Source of the DNA: Anaerolineae bacterium
GTDB taxonomy: Bacteria; Chloroflexota; Anaerolineae; B4-G1; SLSP01
NCBI GenBank assembly: GCA_016934645.1
Contig: JAFGSL010000049.1
Coordinates: forward strand, 1-5,379
Length of the DNA: 5,379 nucleotides
Reading direction: 5' to 3'
Positions within the stretch are counted from its first letter, which is position 1; each line of letters begins with the position of its first letter. The translations under genes were made by a program, and so were the position numbers. Of the stretch, positions 1-5,379 are shown piece after piece. Under the pieces are notes generated by a model that searched no databases, had not been told where the DNA came from, and saw only the letters and a program-made list of their open reading frames with translations.

Positions 1-1
1 C

Positions 2-736
2 CAGGCTGAGGAATTGGCAGTGGCCGAGCGCGAATTGCGCGAGCGAGAGGCCCACGGCGCGGTGCACATCCGCGAGACGGTGTACGGATATGTTGATTAC
101 CTGTCGCGGGTGGCTGCCGGGGAGTATGCAGCGCGTGTGGATGTAGGGACATTGGAGGAAGACGTCGAGGGAGACCGTGAATTGCACGCCTTGGGCGAGT
201 ATCTTAACACGACCGTGGATGCGTTAGTGGCGGCGCTGAACCAGGCCCAGGAAGTGCAGCGCCGCTACACCGAGCAGAGCTGGCAAGATATCGTGGAGTC
301 GGGCCGTGCGCGGCCGGGCTTTGCCTACCGGCAGAAGGAGATTACGCCGGAGGTAGGGTGGCTGCCGCAGATGACACGGGCGATGAACAGTGCTGCGCCA
401 GTGGTTGAGGGTGAAGGCGCTGCCGTGCCGTTGGTGATCAACCGGCAGGTGGTGGGCGTTCTTGGTGGAGAGCACCCTGATGGCCGTCCGTGGGCCGATG
501 AGGAATTGGCCTTGATCGAGGATGTCACCGGGCAACTTGCGCAAACGATCGAGAGCCTGCGACTCTTCGACGATGTGCAGCGCAGGGCGGTGCAGGAGCG
601 GTTGGTGGGTGATGTCACCGCGCGCATCCGTGAATCGCTTGATGTGGAAACCGTGCTCAAGACAGCGGCTCAGGAAATGCGTAAGGCACTCGGACTCGAT
701 AAAATCACCGTTCATCTGGAGATGCCCCAGGAATAA
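2..736 (+). CDS. HAMP-like / GAF-like sensor protein, 5'-truncated by the window edge
   Basis: This is the C-terminal 244 residues of a larger protein. The frame is open to the left edge from base 2, so no start codon should be assigned here, and the TTG at 14 is an internal leucine codon. Numbering from the codon at base 2, residues 1-25 are charged and coiled-coil-like. Residues about 28-80 resemble a HAMP linker: a helix ending in AAGEYAARV, an acidic turn, then a second helix ending in LNTTVDALVAAL. Residues about 87-192 are a GAF-like region with W94, the WLPQM motif (120-124), the strand pair AVPL/QVVGVL (141-154) and a final helix. Residues 194-232 form the terminal segment shared with both downstream proteins. 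The visible part has no kinase, cyclase, methyl-accepting or DNA-binding domain and no membrane helix, although these could lie upstream. The likely role is as a signal-transducing partner of the next two gene products. Domain family is fairly sure; ligand and function are unknown. Confidence 0.93.
   Translation, partial: QAEELAVAERELREREAHGAVHIRETVYGYVDYLSRVAAGEYAARVDVGTLEEDVEGDRELHALGEYLNTTVDALVAALNQAQEVQRRYTEQSWQDIVESGRARPGFAYRQKEITPEVGWLPQMTRAMNSAAPVVEGEGAAVPLVINRQVVGVLGGEHPDGRPWADEELALIEDVTGQLAQTIESLRLFDDVQRRAVQERLVGDVTARIRESLDVETVLKTAAQEMRKALGLDKITVHLEMPQE
260..730 (+). repeat. Terminal GAF-like module, copy 1 (diverged protein-level repeat)
   Basis: Residues 87-243 of the first protein. 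This copy begins RRYTEQSWQ and sits directly behind the HAMP-like segment, with no canonical GAF between them, unlike the other two copies. Its last 39-residue segment (581-697) shares 28 of 39 residues with copy 2 and 25 of 39 with copy 3 by hand count. Confidence 0.8.
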
Positions 737-758
737 TGATGCGTGCGTGGATCTGTGA

Positions 759-778
759 CGCTGGATTGTGATCCAGCG
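759..778 (+). promoter_or_regulatory. Perfect 8-bp stem-loop in the gap before the LacI-like gene
   Basis: CGCTGGAT (759-766) and its exact reverse complement ATCCAGCG (771-778) flank the loop TGTG. The hairpin lies 22 bases after the first gene's stop codon and 33 bases before the next gene's preferred start. No run of T follows (the next bases are CAAGCGGAG), so it does not look like an intrinsic terminator. It could be an RNA structure that stabilises processed mRNA or sets expression between the genes, or a palindromic protein-binding site. The inverted repeat is directly visible; its role is inferred. Confidence 0.5.
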
Positions 779-793
779 CAAGCGGAGCATATG

Positions 794-801
794 AGAGGGA
801 G
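794..801 (+). promoter_or_regulatory. Ribosome binding site for the LacI-like/GAF gene
   Basis: The purine-rich AGAGGGAG ends 10 bases before the ATG at 812. This favours that start over two in-frame alternatives: the GTG at 743, which would place the hairpin inside the coding sequence, and the ATG at 791, whose nearest GGAG is only 3 bases away. Confidence 0.65.
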
Positions 802-811
802 AACGAATAGT

Positions 812-3664
812 ATGGCAGAAAATCAACCGGCTGAACAACCAAAGCGCACAGGTGAACCCGATGTGCGCCCAACCATCGGCTACTTAGCGCCTGCCATTAC
901 CGGTGAATCCAGCCAACTGCAATGGTTGGGTATGGTCGATGCTGCCCAGAACCGCGATGCGAATCTGATCTGCTTCCCCGGCTTGAATCTGCGCCTCACC
1001 CCCGGTGTTCAGGCACAGGCCAACATCCTCTATGGGTTGGTGGGTGCAGCCAATGTGGATGGTCTGGTGAGTTGGGCTTCTGCAATCGGCAACTTTCTTA
1101 CTGACGATGAGAACAGGGCTTTCCACGAGCATTATCACCCCTTGCCGGTGGTGGTGATTGGCCAGGCGTGGGAAGGCACCCCTGCCTTGTCAATGGACAG
1201 TTACCATGGGATGCGCGATGTGGTGACGCACCTGATAGCAGTCCATCAGTGTCGCCGTCTGGCTTTTATCCCTGGTCCTGAGGCCAACTTGCAAGCACGG
1301 GCCCGCTATCGCGCCTATACCGACGCGCTGGAAGCGCATGACCTGCCCATCGACCCGAACCTCATCACTCCCGCGATCAGTTGGAGTAACACCGTCGGCG
1401 AACAAGCCGTGTCTCTGTTGTTCGATGAGCGCAAGTTGCGTCTTCACGATGACCTGGATGCCATCGTGGCTGCCAGCGACGACCTGCTTTTTGGTGCGCT
1501 GCGCGCCTTGCAAGCACGGGAAATTCAGGTCCCTGACGACCTGCCGGTCGCTGGATTCAACAACGTTTTGCGGGGCCGGGTCAATATGCCGCCTTTGACC
1601 ACGGTTGCCGCACCCTTCCGCGAACTGGCACACCGGGCCGTAGAGTCAATTCTGGCTTCACTTGGTGGCCAGTCGGTCGCGCCTGAAATCCTGGTACCAG
1701 CCGAGATGGTCATACGCCGCTCGTGTGGTTGTCTGGACCCATTGGTAGCACAGGCTAAAGTGGAACCACTGGACATAGAATGTGAAACGATTGAGTCTGT
1801 TTTGCAATCTAAGCGGACTGAAATTGTCGCCGCAATGGTACAAGCCTTGGGCAATGGTGATGGGACTGCCCCCGATACGGTGGAGCGGATTGTCAGCGGC
1901 CTTATCGGCGAGTTGAGACAAGAAACACCGGGTCGTTTTATCCGTGAGTTGGACGCAGTCTTGCGTCAGGTAACAGCGTCCGGTGGCAACGTGATTGCCT
2001 GGCAAGGCGCGATATCGGAGTTGCGGTATCAGACATTTGCGTGTATGCAAGATCAGGCGTTTGCGCTGGCTAGTGATCTTTACCAACAAGCGCGCGTCGT
2101 TATTAGCGAGATGGCACAACGCGCGCAGGCGCAAACGCAACTACAGGCTGAACAGCAAGGGCAAATATTGCGTGACATTGGCACGGCGCTACTTACCACT
2201 TTTGATCCGCAAGGCTTGATGGACGTGTTGGCTAGCTCACTGCCTAACCTGGGTATCCCGAGTTGTTATCTGTCTCTTTACGAAGCCTCTCAGCCATACC
2301 AGTATCCTCAGCCGCCTGCTGAATGGTCCAGGTTAATATTGGCCTATGATGAAAATGGACGTGTCGAATTGGATCCAATCGGCCAGCGCTTCCCTTCGCA
2401 CCAACTAGTGCCTGAAGGCATGTTGCCCAAAGATCGACGCTACACTTTTGTCGCGGAGCCGCTGTACTTCCAAAACAACCAGATCGGATTAGCTTTGTTT
2501 GAGATAGGACCACGTGAGGCCAGTGTCTATGATGTATTGCGCGTGCAGATCAGCAGCGCGCTGCAAGGTGCTGATCTGATCCAGCGTGTGGGGAACCGCG
2601 CACTCCAATTCCAGACCGTCGCTCGAGTGTCGCGCGCGACCAGCAGTATTTTGGATTTGGAAACGTTAATCCAGGAAGTTGTGGATGTGATACAAAAGCA
2701 GTTCAACTTGTACTATGTCGGCCTGTTCCTGACCGGGGAATCTGCCGAACAGGCAGAGGCGTTGGACCGGTGGGCCATACTGCGAGCCGGTACGGGCGAG
2801 GCAGGACGACAGATGATCGCGCAGGGGCACCGGCTAAAAGTTGACGAGTCCTCGATGGTTGGCTGGGCCATATCCCATCGACAAGCCCGAATCGCATTGG
2901 ATGTGGGGTACGCAGGAGAAGTCGCACGATTTAATAACCCGCTTCTCCCAGACACGCGATCCGAAATAGCCCTGCCACTCATCAGTCGGGGTGAGGTCAT
3001 CGGCGTGCTGGACGCACAAAGTATCCGGCCAGAAGCGTTCGGTGATGAAGATCTAGAAGTCCTGCAAACCATGGCCGACCAGGTGGCATTGGCCATCGGC
3101 AATGCGACGCTATTCCAACAAGCTCAGGAAAGCTTGGAGGCGGAGCGCCGGGCGTATGGTGAGTTGAGCCGTGAAGCATGGCAGACATTGCTGCAAACGA
3201 GGCCGGATCTGAGCTATGTCTGTGATGAACGCGGCATCGTGCCGGCAACCGACGCCGTTGAGCCGCACATGCGCGTGGCATCGCAAATAGGCGAAGCCGT
3301 TGTTGCTACAGACGATGAACGGGCCGTAGCGCTGCCGATCAAGGTGCGTGACCAGGTTATTGGCGTGATCAATGTTCACAAGCCGGAGCAAGGCGCTTGG
3401 ACGGAAGAGCAAATCGCGGTACTGGACACGCTGACAGAACAACTGGGCGTGGCACTCGAAAGCGCGCGACTGTATCAGGATTCACAGCGCCGCGCGGCCC
3501 GTGAGCAGTTGGTCGGCCAGGTGACGGCGCGGATGCGTGAATCTTTGGAAATGGAGACGGTACTCAGGACTGCGGTCAGTGAGATGCGTCAAGCGTTAGG
3601 CCTGGAGGGCGTTATCGTGCAACTTGCGCGACCAGAAGTCGAGAGCGACGCGGGTGTAGCGTAG
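812..3664 (+). CDS. LacI/GalR-type ligand-binding domain fused to GAF domains (sensor without output domain)
   Basis: The product is 950 residues from the ATG at 812. Residues 20-300 match the periplasmic-binding-type sensor domain of LacI/GalR regulators. They include ARARYRAYTDAL (162-173), AASDDLLFGALRAL (220-233), PDDLPVAGFN (241-250) and the PPLTTVAAP region. R165 and D223 align by eye with the LacI inducer-contacting Arg197 and Asp274, so a small-molecule pocket is plausible. The helix-turn-helix that precedes this domain in regulators is absent, since only about 19 residues come before it. RRSCGC (302-307) closes the domain. Residues 311-450 are a helical linker, 452-590 a divergent GAF-like region (LGIPSCYLSLYE at 480-491), and 598-770 a canonical GAF (FNLYYVGLFL, LPDTRSEIALPL, VIGVLDAQS). 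Residues 778-945 form the terminal module shared with the neighbouring genes. There is no signal peptide or membrane helix, so it is probably cytoplasmic. No kinase, GGDEF or other output domain is present. Operon position is between two related sensors. The fold of the LacI-like and canonical GAF parts is confident; the ligand is unknown. Confidence 0.95.
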   Translation: MAENQPAEQPKRTGEPDVRPTIGYLAPAITGESSQLQWLGMVDAAQNRDANLICFPGLNLRLTPGVQAQANILYGLVGAANVDGLVSWASAIGNFLTDDENRAFHEHYHPLPVVVIGQAWEGTPALSMDSYHGMRDVVTHLIAVHQCRRLAFIPGPEANLQARARYRAYTDALEAHDLPIDPNLITPAISWSNTVGEQAVSLLFDERKLRLHDDLDAIVAASDDLLFGALRALQAREIQVPDDLPVAGFNNVLRGRVNMPPLTTVAAPFRELAHRAVESILASLGGQSVAPEILVPAEMVIRRSCGCLDPLVAQAKVEPLDIECETIESVLQSKRTEIVAAMVQALGNGDGTAPDTVERIVSGLIGELRQETPGRFIRELDAVLRQVTASGGNVIAWQGAISELRYQTFACMQDQAFALASDLYQQARVVISEMAQRAQAQTQLQAEQQGQILRDIGTALLTTFDPQGLMDVLASSLPNLGIPSCYLSLYEASQPYQYPQPPAEWSRLILAYDENGRVELDPIGQRFPSHQLVPEGMLPKDRRYTFVAEPLYFQNNQIGLALFEIGPREASVYDVLRVQISSALQGADLIQRVGNRALQFQTVARVSRATSSILDLETLIQEVVDVIQKQFNLYYVGLFLTGESAEQAEALDRWAILRAGTGEAGRQMIAQGHRLKVDESSMVGWAISHRQARIALDVGYAGEVARFNNPLLPDTRSEIALPLISRGEVIGVLDAQSIRPEAFGDEDLEVLQTMADQVALAIGNATLFQQAQESLEAERRAYGELSREAWQTLLQTRPDLSYVCDERGIVPATDAVEPHMRVASQIGEAVVATDDERAVALPIKVRDQVIGVINVHKPEQGAWTEEQIAVLDTLTEQLGVALESARLYQDSQRRAAREQLVGQVTARMRESLEMETVLRTAVSEMRQALGLEGVIVQLARPEVESDAGVA
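3143..3640 (+). repeat. Terminal GAF-like module, copy 2 (diverged protein-level repeat)
   Basis: Residues 778-943 of the LacI-like protein, beginning ERRAYGELSREAWQ immediately after a canonical GAF. The aromatic residue of the W-x-P-x-M motif is replaced by V816 here. The 39-residue end segment (3488-3604) shares 29 of 39 residues with copy 3 by hand count. Confidence 0.85.
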
Positions 3665-3666
3665 TT

Positions 3667-3674
3667 GAGGAGGG
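3667..3674 (+). promoter_or_regulatory. Strong ribosome binding site for the membrane GAF gene
   Basis: GAGGAGGG begins 2 bases after the preceding stop codon and ends 7 bases before the ATG at 3682, which is ideal Shine-Dalgarno spacing. It decides between the ATG at 3682 and the in-frame ATG at 3688. The 17-base gap leaves no room for a separate promoter or terminator, which supports co-transcription with the upstream gene. Confidence 0.85.
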
Positions 3675-3681
3675 CGTAGGT

Positions 3682-5376
3682 ATGTGGATGCGATTTAGAC
3701 AAATCCTCGCACCGCCGGTGTTTGAGGGAGACGACGAGAAGAACCGTGTGGCCCGTCTCGCCAACACCATTTTGTTGGCAACGGTGGTCATGATTAGCCT
3801 GGCTTCGGTGATCGTCATGATCACCTTGCGCAACTATGTGGTGATGGGTGTGACTTATGTTTGCCTCGTCGTCCCGGTCGTCGTTGCCCTCTTCATCTTG
3901 CGCCGCGGTTACACCCGGGCGGCATCGTTGCTTACCGTGCTTATGCTGTGGCTGGTCCTGATCGTGATGGGCACCCTCTTTGGCGGTGTGGTCAATACCA
4001 GTTTCACGACAATCGTCGTCGTGATTATGATTGCCGCGCTGTTGCTCGGTGGACGAGTTGGAGCGATGTTTGCGTTCTTGAGTTTTGTGGCCGTAACCGT
4101 GGTTTTCGTCAGTGAAGTGGTTGGGATTTTGCCACCGCCGTTGGCGGCGAATGAACCGATCAACTATTGGGTGACGCATACCGTGAATTATGCAATTGCT
4201 GCGCTGTTATTGTATCTGGCGATGGGCAATCTGACGAATGCGGTTCGGCGCGCGCAGCGCTTGGCTGTTGAGTCGGAAGTGCAAAGGGAACAGATGCAGA
4301 TTTTGATGCAGCAGCGCACCCAAGACTCTGAGCGCAATGCGAACTACCTGCGAGCCACAACCGCGGTGGCGCGAGAGTCGGCGGTCACGATGGGCGATTC
4401 TCAGGCGTTATTTGCCCGCGTGGCAAAGATCATCCAGGAACAATTCGGTTTCTACCACGTTAGCCTCTACTTATTGGATAAAGCCGCCGAGTGGGTTGAA
4501 TTGCGTGCCCTTTCCGGCGCGGGACAGGCATTGCTTGAGCGGGGCTTCCGTCTGCGGGCAGGCGTCGGGAGTATGGTGGGTGATGTCGCGCGCCGAGGTG
4601 TGTATCGCCTGGCTGTTGACGTCGACCAGGATCCGGTTCATCTCCACCTTGACGAGCTTCCCGACACACGCTCAGAGTTGGTCTTGCCTTTGCGCCTACT
4701 TAACCAGATCATCGGTGTGCTGGATGTGCAAAGTACCGAAGCTGGAACCTTTACAGAGCAAGACGTGCAGACCCTACTGTCCCTGGCTGACCAAGTGGCG
4801 GTCGCGATCAGCAACGCGCGTTTGCTTGTGGAGGCCCAGCAAGTGGCGGAAGTCGAGCGGCGAGTCTATGGCGCGCTGACTGCCGATGCGTGGCAGCGTA
4901 TGGTGCAACAAGCCGGTCAGACATTGGGGTTCTACGGCGATGCGCGGACTGTGGGGCCGGCAGGCGATCTCTGGCAGCCAGAGATGAAAATAGCTCTGCA
5001 AACCGGCAGCAGCACGCATGATGCACAGGAGGCCAGACGTCTGGCCGTGCCGGTCAAAGTGCGTGGCGAAGTGATCGGTGTGATTGGTTTTACCAAACCT
5101 GCCGGGAATAGCGCCTGGACGACAGAAGAAATTGCCCTGGTGGAATTGCTCACCGAGCAACTCGGTGTGGCTCTTGATAGCGCGCGGCTCTACCAGGACA
5201 CGCAGCGCCGCGCGGCGCGGGAGCAGTTGATCGGCGAGGTGACTGCGCGCATTCGCGAGACATTGGATATGGAGACGATGTTACGCACAGCTACAGGTGA
5301 GATTCGCCAGGCGTTGAACTTGGGGGATTTGGTCATCCGCCTGTTGCCGCCCAAGGCTGACGATCAGGGCAAGTGA
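3682..5376 (+). CDS. Six-transmembrane GAF-domain sensor protein without output domain
   Basis: The product is 564 residues. Hydrophobic helices lie at about residues 26-49, 52-72, 81-100, 107-123, 126-149 and 164-185. Basic residues in the N-terminus, at RRGYTR (74-79) and in RRAQR (189-193) put both ends in the cytoplasm. The only sizeable outside loop is PPPLAANEPINYW (151-163), so there is no extracellular sensor domain; the membrane part may sense within the bilayer or simply anchor. Residues about 186-222 look like a coiled-coil signalling helix. Residues 222-385 are a canonical GAF (FGFYHVSLYLLD, GVGSMVGDVARRG, LPDTRSELVLPL, IIGVLDVQS). Residues 392-557 are the terminal module, with W404, WQPEM (431-435), RRLAVPVKV and RGEVIGVI, ending in the shared 39-residue segment 509-547. 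No histidine-kinase, GGDEF, EAL, HD or methyl-accepting region follows, and the protein stops cleanly. It is translationally linked to the preceding gene. I infer a membrane anchor for a receptor assembly built from the three products; no ligand is recognisable. Confidence 0.95.
   Translation: MWMRFRQILAPPVFEGDDEKNRVARLANTILLATVVMISLASVIVMITLRNYVVMGVTYVCLVVPVVVALFILRRGYTRAASLLTVLMLWLVLIVMGTLFGGVVNTSFTTIVVVIMIAALLLGGRVGAMFAFLSFVAVTVVFVSEVVGILPPPLAANEPINYWVTHTVNYAIAALLLYLAMGNLTNAVRRAQRLAVESEVQREQMQILMQQRTQDSERNANYLRATTAVARESAVTMGDSQALFARVAKIIQEQFGFYHVSLYLLDKAAEWVELRALSGAGQALLERGFRLRAGVGSMVGDVARRGVYRLAVDVDQDPVHLHLDELPDTRSELVLPLRLLNQIIGVLDVQSTEAGTFTEQDVQTLLSLADQVAVAISNARLLVEAQQVAEVERRVYGALTADAWQRMVQQAGQTLGFYGDARTVGPAGDLWQPEMKIALQTGSSTHDAQEARRLAVPVKVRGEVIGVIGFTKPAGNSAWTTEEIALVELLTEQLGVALDSARLYQDTQRRAAREQLIGEVTARIRETLDMETMLRTATGEIRQALNLGDLVIRLLPPKADDQGK
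4855..5352 (+). repeat. Terminal GAF-like module, copy 3 (diverged protein-level repeat)
   Basis: Residues 392-557 of the membrane protein, beginning ERRVYGALTADAWQ immediately after a canonical GAF. DNA similarity to copy 2 is patchy, with many synonymous differences and only short identical runs such as CAGCGCCGCGCGGC. This points to old duplication under protein-level selection rather than recent gene conversion. Confidence 0.85.
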
Positions 5377-5379
5377 GGG

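Noticed and set aside
759..790. Intrinsic terminator after the first gene.
   Set aside because: The stem is perfect but only 8 bp, and it is followed by CAAGCGGAG rather than a T run, so efficient termination is not supported.
754..795. Possible promoter (TTGTGA at 766-771 with TATGAG at 790-795) and CRP-like TGTGA repeats.
   Set aside because: Each hexamer matches the consensus at only four of six positions, and transcription would start on top of the ribosome binding site. The TGTGA copies at 754 and 767 are direct repeats, not the inverted pair required by CRP.
743..811. N-terminal extension of the LacI-like protein from the GTG at 743 or the ATG at 791.
   Set aside because: The added residues look like no domain. 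The GTG start would put the hairpin inside the coding region, and neither alternative has a well-spaced ribosome binding site, whereas the ATG at 812 does.
224..838. Minus-strand open frame of 204 codons across the end of the first gene and the gap.
   Set aside because: It lies antisense to a convincing coding region, shows no domain-like sequence, and is an expected by-product of biased codon use in GC-rich DNA.
3218..3226. Cys804 in the second protein's terminal module as a possible chromophore attachment site, as in phytochrome-type GAFs.
   Set aside because: The cysteine is absent at the matching positions of the other two modules, and no bilin-binding signature surrounds it.
3488..3604. 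Histidine-kinase dimerisation box at the start of the shared tail.
   Set aside because: The tail contains no histidine in the helix and no ATPase motifs follow; the protein ends within 20 residues.
3589..4179. Minus-strand open frame of 196 codons rich in His, Asp and Gln, superficially like a metal-binding protein.
   Set aside because: It is antisense to the membrane-helix region. The GTG, GTC, ATC and TTG codons of the real gene read as His, Asp and Gln codons on the other strand. It has no start context, and the + strand gene is clearly real.

Overview
The window is a compact stretch of about 58% GC bacterial DNA (rough estimate by eye). It is coding on the + strand from end to end. The protein style points to Chloroflexota, for example an Anaerolineae/Caldilineae-like lineage. 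That placement is an inference from the GAF subtype with its LPDTRSE..LPL and VIGVLDxQS signatures, the stacked GAF sensors and the LacI-like receptor fused to GAFs; I see no phylogenetic marker.

Layout: (1) 2-736 is the 3' part of a gene whose start lies outside the window. It encodes a coiled coil, a HAMP-like segment and a terminal GAF-like module. (2) 737-811 is a 75-base gap holding a perfect 8-bp hairpin and a ribosome binding site. (3) 812-3664 encodes a 950-residue soluble protein with a LacI/GalR-type ligand-binding domain lacking any DNA-binding domain, a Cys-Gly-Cys motif, a helical linker, a degenerate GAF, a canonical GAF and the same terminal module. (4) After a 17-base gap with a very strong ribosome binding site, 3682-5376 encodes a 564-residue protein with six membrane helices, a coiled coil, a canonical GAF and again the same terminal module. 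The three genes are almost certainly one operon, which probably continues upstream and may continue downstream.

The main observation is that three proteins with very different input ends (HAMP/coil, LacI-like soluble receptor, six-helix membrane anchor) all finish in the same module of about 165 residues. None of the protein sequence visible here contains a histidine kinase, GGDEF, EAL, HD, phosphatase, methyl-accepting or DNA-binding output domain. The module is a GAF domain that appears to lack its N-terminal third, followed by a segment that looks like the N-terminal third of a GAF. This order suggests either a circularly permuted GAF or a domain-swapping connector that joins the three proteins into one receptor assembly. 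That reading is inference; the repeated module and the absent output domain are directly visible.
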